Positions 43,601 to 52,130 of a stretch of 64,000 nucleotides of DNA are shown here, one piece after another. Each line of letters begins with the position of its first letter. Within the stretch, counting starts at the first letter, position 1. Origin of the DNA: Azoarcus olearius (GTDB taxonomy: Bacteria; Pseudomonadota; Gammaproteobacteria; Burkholderiales; Rhodocyclaceae). Made by a program: the position numbers and the translations under genes. Under the pieces are notes generated by a model. It made no database searches, was not told the DNA's origin, and worked only from the letters and a program-made list of their open reading frames with translations. Location: the NCBI RefSeq assembly GCF_001682385.1, contig NZ_CP016210.1, positions 4,154,001-4,218,000 of the forward strand, written 5' to 3'.

Positions 43601-44294
43601 TGGCCTCCTCGTAGGCGCGGGTGTAGCGCTCGGCGTCGGCCGCGGTCAGCGCCGCCTCGCCCAGCATGTCGAAGGAATGGCTGTAGCCGCGCGACTCGCT
43701 GTCGCGGCTGCGGCGCAGCGCCGCGCCGATGGTTTCACCAAGCACGAACTGCTGGCCCAGCAGGCGCATCGCGAAATCGACCCCGCGCCGCACCACCGGC
43801 TCGCCGCCGCGCGCCAGCAGCCGCGACAGCGCGCTGCCGAGCGCGCGTTCGCTGCGGGTGGCGACCAGCCGCCCGCTGATCAGCAGGCCCCAGGTCGCGG
43901 CATTGACGAACAGGGATTCGCTGTGGCCGAGGTGGGTGCGCCAGTCGCCCTGGCCGATCTTGTCGCGGATCAGGCGGTCCGCGGTGGCGTGATCGGGAAT
44001 GCGCAGCAGCGCCTCCGCGAGACACATCAGCGCCACCCCCTCCTGGGTGGAGAGCGAGAACTCGTGCATCAGCTGGTCGACGCCGCCGGCCCCGCGGCGG
44101 CGGCGGCGCACGTCGACGACCAGCGCCGCCGCGCGCGCCTCCACCACCGCGTCGTCCAGCCCCAGCCGGGCGCGCCGCTGCTGCAGTTCGGCAACCAGGG
44201 CGTGCACGCAGTCCGCCTCGTCACGCCGCGTCGCCGCGGTGATCGCTGCGCGCAGCGCGCCAGGCGCTTCCGGAACATCCGCGTCAAACCTCAT
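40629..44294 (-). CDS. putA: Bifunctional proline dehydrogenase / P5C dehydrogenase PutA
   Basis: 1221 aa from the ATG at 44294 (GGGAGGGCGGGT before it). The frame is open upstream but low-complexity. Proline dehydrogenase barrel in the first half (LSALHPRYCRAQRSR; RLVKGAYWDSEIKRAQVEGQ; YEFQCLHGMGESLYDSVV), then aldehyde dehydrogenase (SPWNFPLAIFVGQLSAALAA, TGSTDVARGLARWL, catalytic Cys in DSAGQRCSALRVL) and the extra C-terminal ALDH-like domain of long PutAs. No N-terminal ribbon-helix-helix DNA-binding segment, so it is enzyme only. Converts proline to glutamate with FAD and NAD. Confidence 0.94.
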   Translation of the reverse strand: MRFDADVPEAPGALRAAITAATRRDEADCVHALVAELQQRRARLGLDDAVVEARAAALVVDVRRRRRGAGGVDQLMHEFSLSTQEGVALMCLAEALLRIPDHATADRLIRDKIGQGDWRTHLGHSESLFVNAATWGLLISGRLVATRSERALGSALSRLLARGGEPVVRRGVDFAMRLLGQQFVLGETIGAALRRSRDSESRGYSHSFDMLGEAALTAADAERYTRAYEEAIHAIGAAAAGHGPRAGPGISIKLSALHPRYCRAQRSRVRAELLPRLAALMRLARGYDIGVNIDAEEADRLELSLDLFEALVADPLLAGWDGLGFVVQAYQKRAPFVIDYLVDLAHRSGRRLMIRLVKGAYWDSEIKRAQVEGQAGYPVYTRKAHTDLAYLVCAARLLAEAGAVYPQFATHNARTVAEVHEMAQCVGAGGTLPAYEFQCLHGMGESLYDSVVGGARLGVPCRIYAPVGSHRTLLPYLVRRLLENGANSSFVNRIVDDSVPVAALAADPLQAVLAGDVTPHPAIPLPAGLYGPERRNSAGLDLASDAVLAALEEALVARAGEPRQAQPLLGSGELDEAAARQRARPVCNPADHADIVGSVVEALPDEVEAALAAATAAAAGWAAVPPAARADALRAAADRFEAQQAALVSVLVREAGKTWGNAVAEVREAVDFCRYYAQQVVTLPAPTQAAPLVCISPWNFPLAIFVGQLSAALAAGRCVLAKPALATPLTAALAVELMHAAGIPRAALQLLPGRGGSVGQTLARDPRIGGVLFTGSTDVARGLARWLAERGAGPEPCLIAETGGQNAMIVDSSALLEQVVQDVLVSAFDSAGQRCSALRVLCVQRDIAEPLLTMLKDAMSELRIGDPAALATDIGPVIDNAARDALEAHVARMQAAGRGVFRVPLPPACDNGSFVAPTLIEIDGIGDVGREVFGPILHVLRFDAEGLDRLIASINATGYGLTGGLHSRIDETVERVVAGLRVGNLYVNRNMVGAVVGVQPFGGEGLSGTGPKAGGPLYLHRLLGTAQLDPAALGLVAPAEPAAALGVLAAWARQRGDSALAARCAEDGARSLAGCHCALPGPTGEANTLRFVGRGVVLCVADCAPALLAQLAAALATGNSALFEAGAAAYRVAAELPSALGGWLGVRGHGPDPVFAVALFDGDTEAEWLLRRRLAERPGPLVAVLRADGAGRYPLHRLVAERVVSINTAAAGGNAALMTLG

Positions 44295-44484
44295 ACCCGC
44301 CCTCCCCGCGCGCCGCACCCGGCATGCAATCGGTCTTTTCAAGCATAGACCGGCGCAGGGCGCGCGGCAGCGCGTGGCGGCTGGGGAAAACCCGCAGCGG
44401 GAGCCTGGCGAAGGGAGGAGAAAAGCGCGCGGACGAGGCGCTACGCGGCGCCCGCCGACAGCCCGCCGGCTGCCGGTACGCGGC

Positions 44485-45534
44485 TCAGTCGACGACCTCG
44501 ACCGTGGTGCCGGAAGGCAGTTGCAGGCGGGCCCGCAGCTCGCGCGTGACCTGGATGCGGCCGTCGGCGGCGACACGCAGCGCGTGCTCGATGCCGAAGC
44601 GGCGGGTCTGCTCGCGCCAGCCGTCGCCGGCGATGTAGGCGGGCTTGCTGGCCGCGTCGGACAGCGTGCCGGCGGCGGTGCGGGGGGTGATCAGCACCGT
44701 CAGCGAGCGGGTGCCGTGCGCGGGCTGGCCGGTGCGCGGGTCGAGCAGGTGGGCGTAGCGTTCGCCGTCGAGTTCGAAATAGCGCTGGTAGTCGCCGGAG
44801 GTGCCGATCGCCTCGCCGTCGTACAGCGGCAGGGTGGCGAGCGGGCCCGCCTCGCGCGGGTTCTGGATGCCGACGCGCCAGGGCTGGTCGCCCTTCCTGC
44901 CGAGCGCCATGACGTTGCCGCCGATGTTGATCAGCGCGTTGGCAACGCCGCGCTGGTGCAGGATGGCCGCGGCGCGGTCGAGCGCGTAGCCCTTCGCATA
45001 GCCGCCGAGATCCAGTTGCACCGCCGGGTTGCGGCTGCTGACGCGGTTGCCGTCGAGGACGAGGTCGGCCATGCGCGGGGCGGCCGCGAGCAGCGCCGCC
45101 ACCTGCGCGGGGTCGGGCCGGCGCGGCACGAAGGTGTCGGTGTGAAAGCCCCACAGCTCGATCAGGCGCCCGAGCGCGGGATCGAACAGATCGTCGCCGA
45201 GCGCGGCCAGGCGCTGGGCATCGGCCAGCATCGCCGCGAGTTCGTCGGACACCGTGGCCGTTTCGCCGCGCGCGAGCGCCGCGTTCAGCGTGGTCAGCTC
45301 GGACGGCTCCCAGGCGTGGTAGGCGCGATGCAGGCGGTCGAACTCGCGCAGCACGTCGGCCATCGCGGCCTCGGCCTGGCCCGCGTCGGTGCCGTACACC
45401 GCGACATCCACGCGGGTGCCGAACACATAGGATTCCTGATGGAAGACCTGCGCGCGCGAACAGGCCGCGAGCACCAGCGCGGCGCAGGCGAGCAGCAGCG
45501 CACGCGCCCACCCGCCTGACAGAGCCGGACTCAC
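44485..45534 (-). CDS. apbE: FAD:protein FMN transferase (ApbE), lipoprotein
   Basis: 349 aa with GTG start at 45534 that overlaps the gshB stop (GTGA). Signal with lipobox LVLAACS. ApbE marks: FGTRVDVAVYGTDAGQAEAA, LGGYAKGYALDRAAAILHQR, NIGGNVMALGRKGDQPWRVG and the metal-site region near TLSDAASKPAYI. It covalently attaches FMN to threonines of membrane flavoproteins such as NQR/RNF subunits in the periplasm. Terminal gene of gshA-gshB-apbE. Confidence 0.92.
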   Translation of the reverse strand: MSPALSGGWARALLLACAALVLAACSRAQVFHQESYVFGTRVDVAVYGTDAGQAEAAMADVLREFDRLHRAYHAWEPSELTTLNAALARGETATVSDELAAMLADAQRLAALGDDLFDPALGRLIELWGFHTDTFVPRRPDPAQVAALLAAAPRMADLVLDGNRVSSRNPAVQLDLGGYAKGYALDRAAAILHQRGVANALINIGGNVMALGRKGDQPWRVGIQNPREAGPLATLPLYDGEAIGTSGDYQRYFELDGERYAHLLDPRTGQPAHGTRSLTVLITPRTAAGTLSDAASKPAYIAGDGWREQTRRFGIEHALRVAADGRIQVTRELRARLQLPSGTTVEVVD

Positions 45535-46487
45535 TCGGCGCACGCCGCCTCGAGGCGATCGACCACCAGTGCGGCGACGTCGAAGCCGCTCTGGGTGGCG
45601 ATCTCGACCATGCAGGTCGGGCTGGTGACGTTGATCTCGGTGAGATGGCCGCCGATCACGTCGAGGCCGACGATCAGGAGGCCGCGCGCCCACAGGATGG
45701 GCGCGAGGTACTCGGCGATCTCGCGTTCGCGCGCGGTGATCGGCATCGCCACGCCGCGGCCGCCGGCGGCAAGGTTGCCGCGCGTCTCGCCCGCCTTGGG
45801 AATGCGTGCGAGCGCATAGGGCACGACCTCGCCGCCCACGATCAGCACGCGCTTGTCGCCGTGCACGATGGCCGGCAGGTAGCGCTGCGCCATGATGGTG
45901 CGCGCGCCTTCGTGGGTCAGCGTCTCGACGATGACGTTGCGGTTGGGATCGGAGGCAGTGACGCGGAAGATCTGGCTGCCGCCCATGCCGTCGAGCGGCT
46001 TCAGGATGACGTCGCCGAGTTCGTCGATGAAGGCGTGGATTTCCGCCGGATCGCGCGCCACCAGCGTGGTGGCGGTGAACTGCGGGAATTCGGTGATTGC
46101 GATCTTTTCGGAATGGTCGCGGATCGCGCGCGGGTCGTTGAACACGCGCACCCCGGCCTGCACCGCGCGTTCCAGCAGCCAGGTGGCGGTGACGTACTCG
46201 AAGTCGAAGGGCGGGTCCTGGCGCATCACCACCGCGTCGAACGCGGACAGCGGCAGGCTCTGCGCCTCGCCCGCCTCGTGCCACGGGTGGTCGCCCGGCA
46301 GCAGCGTGAGCGGCACGCTGCGCGCGAACACCGCGCCGTCGCGCCACGCCAGCGCCTCGCGCTGCAGTGCCCACACCTGGTGGCCGCGGGCCGCGGCGGC
46401 ACGCATCATCGCGATGCTGGAATCCTTGTAGGCCTTGAGCGCGTCGAGCGGATCGACGATGAAGGCAAGCTTGAGCGACTGGGTCAT
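45531..46487 (-). CDS. gshB: Glutathione synthase
   Basis: 318 aa. ATP-grasp enzyme with FIVDPLDALKAYKDSSIAMM at the N-terminus, VVMRQDPPFDFEYVTATWLL, KPLDGMGGSQIFRV (nucleotide loop), and the metal-binding end GGHLTEINVTSPTCMVEIAT. Joins gamma-glutamylcysteine and glycine. Twelve nucleotides after gshA and overlapping apbE, so all three are expressed as a unit. Confidence 0.96.
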   Translation of the reverse strand: MTQSLKLAFIVDPLDALKAYKDSSIAMMRAAAARGHQVWALQREALAWRDGAVFARSVPLTLLPGDHPWHEAGEAQSLPLSAFDAVVMRQDPPFDFEYVTATWLLERAVQAGVRVFNDPRAIRDHSEKIAITEFPQFTATTLVARDPAEIHAFIDELGDVILKPLDGMGGSQIFRVTASDPNRNVIVETLTHEGARTIMAQRYLPAIVHGDKRVLIVGGEVVPYALARIPKAGETRGNLAAGGRGVAMPITAREREIAEYLAPILWARGLLIVGLDVIGGHLTEINVTSPTCMVEIATQSGFDVAALVVDRLEAACAE

Positions 46488-46499
46488 GGCGGCTCCGGC

Positions 46500-47795
46500 T
46501 CAGACCGCGAGCGCGTCGGCGGCGGGCTCGGTCTCCTCGATTTCGACCGAGGCGGCGAGCAGTGCGAGGCGGGCAACCACGCCATAGGCGTAGAAACGGT
46601 TGGGCGGCGCATCCGGCCCCTGCGCGGAATCCGGCAGCGTGCAGCAGGTTTCGAACGCCAGCGGCTTGAACAGCATGCCCGGCGCGTTGAGGTTCTCGTC
46701 GCGGCCGCGCTCGGTGTGGACGCGGTAGAAACCGCCCACGACGTAGTGGTCCATCATGTAGACCACCGGCTCGGCGACCGCGCCATCCACGGTTTCGAAG
46801 GTGTGCACGCCTTCCTGGATGATGACCTCGTGCACCTCCAGGCCTTCCTTCACCACCGCCATCTTGTTGCGCTGGCGGCGGTTGAGGCCGACCACCTCGG
46901 AGGCGTCCTTCACCGTCATCACGCCCATGCCATAGGTGCCGGCGTCGGCCTTGACCACCACGAAGGGCTCGTCGGCGATGCCGTATTCCTTGTACTTGGC
47001 GCGGATGCGGGTGAGCAGCGTATCGACCTGGTGGGCGAGGCATTCCTCGCCGGTGCGTTCCTGGAAGTTGATCTGGCCGCAGACGCCGAATTCCGGGTTG
47101 ATGTGCCAGGGGTCGATGCCGATGGTGGCGGCAAACTCGCGTGCGACGCGGTCGTAGGCCTCGGCGTGGCGCGACTTGCGGCGGAAATGCCAGCCCGCGT
47201 GCAGCGGCGGGATCACCCACTGCTCGTCCAGCCCCTGCAGGGCCGCCGGCACGCCGCCGGAAAGGTCGTTGTTGAGCAGCACCGCGCAGGGGTCGAAGCC
47301 CTCCAGCCCCAGCCGCCCGCCTTCGCGGCGCAGCGGCTCCAGCGTCAGGCGGGCGCCGTTGTCCAGCTCCAGCACGGTGGGCGCGGTGACATCGGGCAGC
47401 AGGCTGCCGATGCGCACGTCCAGCCCGGTGAGCCGCAGGATGCTGACCAGCTTGGCGACGTTCTGCAGGTAGAACTGGTTGCGGGTGTGGTTCTCGGGCA
47501 CCAGCAGCAGCTTGCTGGCGTCGGGGCAGATGCGCTCGATCGCCGCCTGGGCGGCCTGCACGCACAGCGGCATGAAGGCGTCGTTGAGGTTGTTGAAGCC
47601 GCCGGGGAACAGGTTGAGATCGACCGGCGCCAGCTTGAAGCCCGAATTGCGCAGGTCGGTCGAGCCGTAGAACGGCGGCAGGTGGTCCTGCCACTGGATG
47701 CGGAACCACTTCTCGATCTCGCTGGCGCGGTCGAGGAACTGCTTTTCCAGCTCCAGCAGCGGGCCGGTCAGCGCGGTGGTGAGGTGAGGAACCAT
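46500..47795 (-). CDS. gshA: Glutamate-cysteine ligase (betaproteobacterial type)
   Basis: 431 aa. Not the E. coli GshA fold but the distinct proteobacterial family: LPPFYGSTDLRNSGFKLAPV, NLFPGGFNNLNDAFMPLCVQ, IGIDPWHINPEFGVCGQINF and VKADAGTYGMGVMTVKDASE. First step of glutathione synthesis in the cytosol. Starts MVPHLTTALTGPLLELEKQF; no better start upstream. Directly followed by gshB. Confidence 0.93.
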   Translation of the reverse strand: MVPHLTTALTGPLLELEKQFLDRASEIEKWFRIQWQDHLPPFYGSTDLRNSGFKLAPVDLNLFPGGFNNLNDAFMPLCVQAAQAAIERICPDASKLLLVPENHTRNQFYLQNVAKLVSILRLTGLDVRIGSLLPDVTAPTVLELDNGARLTLEPLRREGGRLGLEGFDPCAVLLNNDLSGGVPAALQGLDEQWVIPPLHAGWHFRRKSRHAEAYDRVAREFAATIGIDPWHINPEFGVCGQINFQERTGEECLAHQVDTLLTRIRAKYKEYGIADEPFVVVKADAGTYGMGVMTVKDASEVVGLNRRQRNKMAVVKEGLEVHEVIIQEGVHTFETVDGAVAEPVVYMMDHYVVGGFYRVHTERGRDENLNAPGMLFKPLAFETCCTLPDSAQGPDAPPNRFYAYGVVARLALLAASVEIEETEPAADALAV

Positions 47796-47915
47796 GGAAG
47801 CGTGTCTCGCAGGAAACCCGGTTGGGGAGCCGCCCGAACTAGCCGCGGCAGGAAATGGTTTGCGGCGAATGTTACACCAAAGGCCGCGGGGGTCCGGACG
47901 GGGCCCCGGGCGCGC

Positions 47916-49172
47916 TCAGTCCGGCAGGAAGCGCGCGAACGCGGCCGGCAGCGGCGCCTGTTCCAGGCTGCGCTGGGTGAACAGGAAACGGCCGTCGCAG
48001 ACGAAGCCGAGGTCGGCCCAATCCACCGCGTTGAGCGCATCGCGGAAGGCCTGCAGGTCGACATCGTCGCGGCGCGGAAAGACCGCCAGCACCGAGCCGT
48101 CGTAGTCCCGGCAGTCGTGCATGAAGAAGGGCCGGGGCGCACGCGTCTTGCCATTGACGTAGACCCGCGGCCGCGCGCTGCGGTGATGCACGCGCCCCCA
48201 GTGCCACCAGTTGGATTCGTCGAACCGCGCGACCTTGCGCCCGAGCAGGCGCGTCTTGTGCGCCAGCAGCGCGGGCGGCGGCGGGTCGCCCGGCTCCACC
48301 CACAGCATGCGGCGGGTGGCGCCGCTGCGCACCGTGGCCGAGCAGACGAACTCGCGCCCGCCCTGCGCCGGCTCGGCGTAGAGCGGGTCGGCGCCCGACA
48401 CCGCGCCTACCTTCACGTAGGCCACGTCGGCCAGCCGCAGCGGATAGTCGCCACGCGCAAACATCAGGTGGCCGCCGCATTCGAGCAGGTGGCGCGGCTG
48501 CCAGCGCGGCTCGGCAAGCGCCAGCGCGGCGTCCTCGCCGCTGCGGATTTCGGCATAGCGCAGGCTGCGCTCGCGGCGGCCGAGTTCGAAGCGCCAGATC
48601 AGGCAGTTGGGCAGCGCGTCGTCGAACACGCGGGCGTCGCCCAGCTCGATCGCGTCGGTGATCGAGCCCGCTTCGTACAGCAGCCGGTTGAGCTTCACCG
48701 CCGAGGTCGCCTTCAGGAAGTCGCGCGGGGTGATGAAGATCAGCTCGCCACCGGGGGCGAGGTGGCGCACGCACTTCTCGATGAAGAACAGGTACAGGTT
48801 GGAGCGCCCGTCCAGGCATTGCGCGCCCGGCCCGAGCAGGCGCCGGGTGGCGGCGGGAATGTCCTGGAAGCGGACATAGGGCGGGTTGCCGATGATGGTG
48901 TCGAAACGCTCGTGCGCCGGATAGGCGAAGAAATCGAGGTTGAGCGCGCCCGGCGGGCAGTGTTCGCGGTCGAGTTCGATGCCCACCGCACCCGGCAGAT
49001 GGCGCAGGAAGGCACCGTCCCCGCAGGAAGGCTCCAGCACGCGCCCGGCGTTGCGCCGCAGCGCGAGCATCGCCGCCACCGCGGCCGGCGGTGTGAACAC
49101 CTGGCCGAGCGAGGCGACGTCGCGCAGGCCGAGCGGGAGCTGGGCGGAGGCGGGTTCAAGCAGGAAGGACAT
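47916..49172 (-). CDS. N6-adenine DNA methyltransferase (orphan)
   Basis: 418 aa. Motif I VLEPSCGDGAFLRHLPGAVG binds AdoMet; motif IV is FDTIIGNPPYVRFQDIPA (NPPY, N6-adenine type); the preceding SLGQVFTPPAAVAAMLALRR is the motif X-like start of Eco57I/type I-like enzymes. The C-terminal half (ARPRVYVNGKTRAPRPFFMH and so on) would be the target-recognition region. No restriction endonuclease or specificity gene is adjacent, so it may be an orphan methylase that marks or regulates DNA, or acts on RNA. Located upstream of gshA on the same strand. Confidence 0.82.
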   Translation of the reverse strand: MSFLLEPASAQLPLGLRDVASLGQVFTPPAAVAAMLALRRNAGRVLEPSCGDGAFLRHLPGAVGIELDREHCPPGALNLDFFAYPAHERFDTIIGNPPYVRFQDIPAATRRLLGPGAQCLDGRSNLYLFFIEKCVRHLAPGGELIFITPRDFLKATSAVKLNRLLYEAGSITDAIELGDARVFDDALPNCLIWRFELGRRERSLRYAEIRSGEDAALALAEPRWQPRHLLECGGHLMFARGDYPLRLADVAYVKVGAVSGADPLYAEPAQGGREFVCSATVRSGATRRMLWVEPGDPPPPALLAHKTRLLGRKVARFDESNWWHWGRVHHRSARPRVYVNGKTRAPRPFFMHDCRDYDGSVLAVFPRRDDVDLQAFRDALNAVDWADLGFVCDGRFLFTQRSLEQAPLPAAFARFLPD

Positions 49173-49365
49173 CGGAAACGGACCGCGGCGTAAGGCAAGG
49201 GCGCATTCTCGTGAGGGTGCCTGCCGGGGTCAAGGCAAGGGCGCACGGCCCCTCGCCCGCATTCTGTCTCTATGCGCGCATGAATATTTGAAAAGCATCG
49301 TGAAACATGACCGCGCTATAATCATGGGCTTCCGTCAGCCCACCAGCCTACCCCTGGAGAACACC

Positions 49366-49824
49366 GTGCCCATCACTTGGACGAGCGACCTCGACACCGG
49401 GATCGCCGTGATCGACCAGCAGCACATGCGCATCGTCGACTACATCAACCAGATGGAACACGCGCAACAGAAGCAGGACCGCGGCCTGGTCGGCCGCGTG
49501 CTGGACGAGCTGGTCGATTACACCCTGTCGCATTTCGCCTTCGAGGAAAGCCTGCAGGAAGAAGCCGGCTACCCCTACCTGAAGCCGCACCGCAAGGTGC
49601 ACGAACTCTTCGTGCGCCGGGTCAACGAATACCGCGAGCGTTTTTCCAGGGGCGAGGAGATCGCCGAGGAAATCCACACGCTGCTCAGCGCCTGGCTGAT
49701 CAACCACATCAAGCGCGACGACGCCGACTACGTGGGCGCGGTGCGGCCGCGCATGGTTGCGCTGGTCAGCGACCAGCGCAAGGAAGGCTGGCTGGCACGC
49801 TCGCTGGGCCGCTTCTTCCGCTGA
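49366..49824 (+). CDS. Bacteriohemerythrin
   Basis: 152 aa with GTG start at 49366 and GGAG 6 nt before it; an ATG at 49324 would add 14 residues. Iron ligands in order: IDQQHMRIVDYIN, HFAFEESLQEEAG, KPHRKVHELF and WLINHIKRDDADY (H-x-x-x-E, H-x-x-x-H, H-x-x-x-x-D pattern). A soluble di-iron O2-binding protein that carries or senses oxygen. A TATAAT at 49317-49322 precedes it, but no well-spaced -35 is seen. Confidence 0.92.
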   Translation: MPITWTSDLDTGIAVIDQQHMRIVDYINQMEHAQQKQDRGLVGRVLDELVDYTLSHFAFEESLQEEAGYPYLKPHRKVHELFVRRVNEYRERFSRGEEIAEEIHTLLSAWLINHIKRDDADYVGAVRPRMVALVSDQRKEGWLARSLGRFFR

Positions 49825-49875
49825 ACAGGCGGGCGCCGGCCGTGTGCGATGTACGACAAACGGCCGACGCGGACT

Positions 49876-50328
49876 TCACCCGAGGCGGGCGAAGAAGCGC
49901 CCGAGCAGCGACGAGCTGCGCTTTTCGGTGCGGAATTGCGCCGCGTAGCGCTTGTCCTCGACGAGGATGTGGTTGACCAGCCAGTCGCGCAGGAAATGGA
50001 TCAGTTCCAGGCTCACCTGCCGCCCGCTGCGGGCCGCCGCCTTTTCGTCGCTGATCTGCTTGACGAACTTGCGGTGGTAGGCGATGTGGCCGTCGAAGTC
50101 GGGATACGCAATCGAGCGCATGAAGGTCTCTTCCTCGGTGAAGTGCAGTACCGTGTAGCGCTCCAGGTCTTCGAGGATGCGGCCCAGCTCCTGACCTTCG
50201 GCGTTGCGCAGGATCGCCGCCCACAGCCGGTTCATGATGTCGAACAGCATTTTGTGCTGGTCGTCGATTTCGTCCAGGCCCAGGGCGTAGTTGTCCTGCC
50301 AGGTCACCAGGGTCGTGTTTTTCTGCAT
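49876..50328 (-). CDS. Bacteriohemerythrin
   Basis: 150 aa from the ATG at 50328 (MQKNTTLVTWQDNYALGLDE). Complete di-iron ligand set: IDDQHKMLFDIMN, HFTEEETFMRSIAYPDFDGH, IAYHRKFVKQIS and WLVNHILVEDKRY. About as long as the neighbour and convergent with it, the stops being 52 nt apart; the two differ at many positions, so this is an old duplication or separate recruitment. Ends RFFARLG like the other ends RFFR. Confidence 0.92.
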   Translation of the reverse strand: MQKNTTLVTWQDNYALGLDEIDDQHKMLFDIMNRLWAAILRNAEGQELGRILEDLERYTVLHFTEEETFMRSIAYPDFDGHIAYHRKFVKQISDEKAAARSGRQVSLELIHFLRDWLVNHILVEDKRYAAQFRTEKRSSSLLGRFFARLG

Positions 50329-50566
50329 GTCGGATAGCCTCGCGTCCTGCCGGTTCGAGGGCGCCGGCGGGCGCCGCGACCGGGTTTGAATGTGCAATCG
50401 CGGGGTCGGCAGGGGAGGTCCGGCCCCAGCCCGGCGTAGCAAGTTCAATGCCGCTTGCGTCGGACCATGCCAGCGGCCTGCCGACCATCGACGCCGGCGC
50501 CTACGTTGGGCATACTCGCATGTCGTCTCAGCCGGCGCATTTCGCGCCATCAGCCAGGAAACCCGC

Positions 50567-52009
50567 ATGAACAAGCCGCTTACCTTCGGCGCGCTGGTCG
50601 CCGCCGTCGCGCTCGCCTATCCCGCCACCGCCTGGTATCTGGGCGGACGCATCGAAAGCGCCCACGCCGAGCAGTACGCCCAGCTCGCCGCCACGCCCTA
50701 CCTGCGCGTGGCCGAACGCAACTACGAGCGCGGCATCTTCAGCGCCACCGAAACCGTCACCTTCGAGATCGGCGCCCCGCTGCAGGCCGATGCCGACGAA
50801 CCGCAACAGCCGCTGCGCTTCACGGTGCGCACCGACATCAAGCACGGCCCGCTGCCCGGCTTCACCACGGTCGCCGCCGGCGTGGCCGACAGCCAGCTGG
50901 TGCTCGACGAATCGACCCGCCAGGAAATCGCCAAGGTGCTCGGCGACAAGCCGCCGGTCACGCTGCACAACGTCTACAACTTCAACGGCAGCGGCCGCTC
51001 CACGCTGAGCAGCCCGGCCTTCGCCACCACCGTACCCAATGCGGAAACCGGCGAAACGGCCCGCCTCGCGTGGGATGGCCTGGAGCTGGTCGTGGACTTC
51101 GCCGCCGGCATGAAGCACTACACGATGCGCGGCGGCGCACCCAAGCTCGAGGTGGAGGACGCCGACGTGCACCTGGTGCTGAGCGGCCTCACGCTCGAAG
51201 GCGACCAGCAGCGCCTGTTCGACGATGACACCCTGCTCTACACCGGCACGCAGAAGTTCGCGGTCGCCGAGCTGCGCGTCACCCCGGGCAAGAACCCGTC
51301 CGACCCCAAGCCGGTGGTGCTGGCGCAGCGCATCACCTACGACATCGACGCGCCGGCCAACGGCGACTTCATCGACATCGCCGCGCGCATCGGCGCCGAA
51401 GTGATCAAGGTCGGCGAGCAGGACTACGGCCCGGCCCACTACGACCTCTCGCTCAAGCACCTGCACGCGCGCACGCTTTCCAAGCTCTACAAGGAAATGA
51501 TGAAGGTCTATGGCGATCCGACGCTGGCCGCTGCCGCCGGCGGCAACCCCACCGCTGCGTTCGCCACACTGAGCACGCCCGCGCTGGAGCTGCTGTCGCA
51601 CGCGCCGGAAATCAGTCTCGACCGCATCAGCTTCAGCAGCCCGCACGGCGAAGCGCGCGTCGCGGCGCGGATCAAGCTGGCCGGCATCCAGCCCGAGGAG
51701 TTCTCCAACGTGATGGCGCTGATCGGCAAGATCGACGCGTCCGGCGAGGCCGTGGTGCCGGTCGCGCTGCTGCTGCAGTGGCAGGACACGCCGAGCGAAG
51801 CCGAACGCTTCAACCGCCAGCTCGCCGCCGTCGCCGCGCAGGGCTACGTCAGCCAGGAAGGCGGGCTGCTGAAGTCCTCGGTCGCGTTCCGCCAGGGCCA
51901 GCTCAGCGTCAACGGCAAGCCGTTCAACCCGATGGCGATGGGCGCGCTCGGCGGCATGGACCATGACGACGAGGCCATGCTCGAGGAACTCGAGGCGGAC
52001 GAAGAGTAA
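50567..52009 (+). CDS. YdgA-family (DUF945) protein
   Basis: 480 aa from the ATG at 50567. N-terminal membrane anchor or uncleaved signal MNKPLTFGALVAAVALAYPA, then a large beta-rich periplasmic part; GRIESAHAEQYAQLAATPYL and RNYERGIFSATETVTFEIGA match the family pattern, as does EVKHLHARTLSKLYKEMM-like KHLHARTLSKLYKEMMKVYG. Function unknown; in E. coli YdgA is linked to envelope and motility phenotypes. It ends in an acidic tail (MDHDDEAMLEELEADEE). Confidence 0.85.
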   Translation: MNKPLTFGALVAAVALAYPATAWYLGGRIESAHAEQYAQLAATPYLRVAERNYERGIFSATETVTFEIGAPLQADADEPQQPLRFTVRTDIKHGPLPGFTTVAAGVADSQLVLDESTRQEIAKVLGDKPPVTLHNVYNFNGSGRSTLSSPAFATTVPNAETGETARLAWDGLELVVDFAAGMKHYTMRGGAPKLEVEDADVHLVLSGLTLEGDQQRLFDDDTLLYTGTQKFAVAELRVTPGKNPSDPKPVVLAQRITYDIDAPANGDFIDIAARIGAEVIKVGEQDYGPAHYDLSLKHLHARTLSKLYKEMMKVYGDPTLAAAAGGNPTAAFATLSTPALELLSHAPEISLDRISFSSPHGEARVAARIKLAGIQPEEFSNVMALIGKIDASGEAVVPVALLLQWQDTPSEAERFNRQLAAVAAQGYVSQEGGLLKSSVAFRQGQLSVNGKPFNPMAMGALGGMDHDDEAMLEELEADEE

Positions 52010-52130
52010 ACCGCCGTACGAGGGCGCGGCGGGCCGCCCTGCAATAATCGCCCGCCATCTTCTACACTCAGACGAGACCCGGCGCCTTCCGCGGCCCCCG
52101 CGGACCGGCCGGCCAGCGGAGCCCGCGCCG

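Noticed and set aside
40605-44348. Plus-strand frame of about 1,250 codons opposite putA
   Set aside because: Antisense shadow of PutA; His/Gln/Gly/Arg-rich composition, no domain, and PutA motifs are complete on the other strand.
45535-47709. Minus-strand frame joined to apbE over gshA and gshB
   Set aside because: Arg-rich shadow sequence; gshA and gshB are read in other frames. The real apbE begins at the GTG overlapping the gshB stop.
49317-49322. TATAAT as a sigma70 -10 box for the hemerythrin gene
   Set aside because: The only -35-like TTGAAA is 23 bp away, too far for a normal promoter; left as a remark only.
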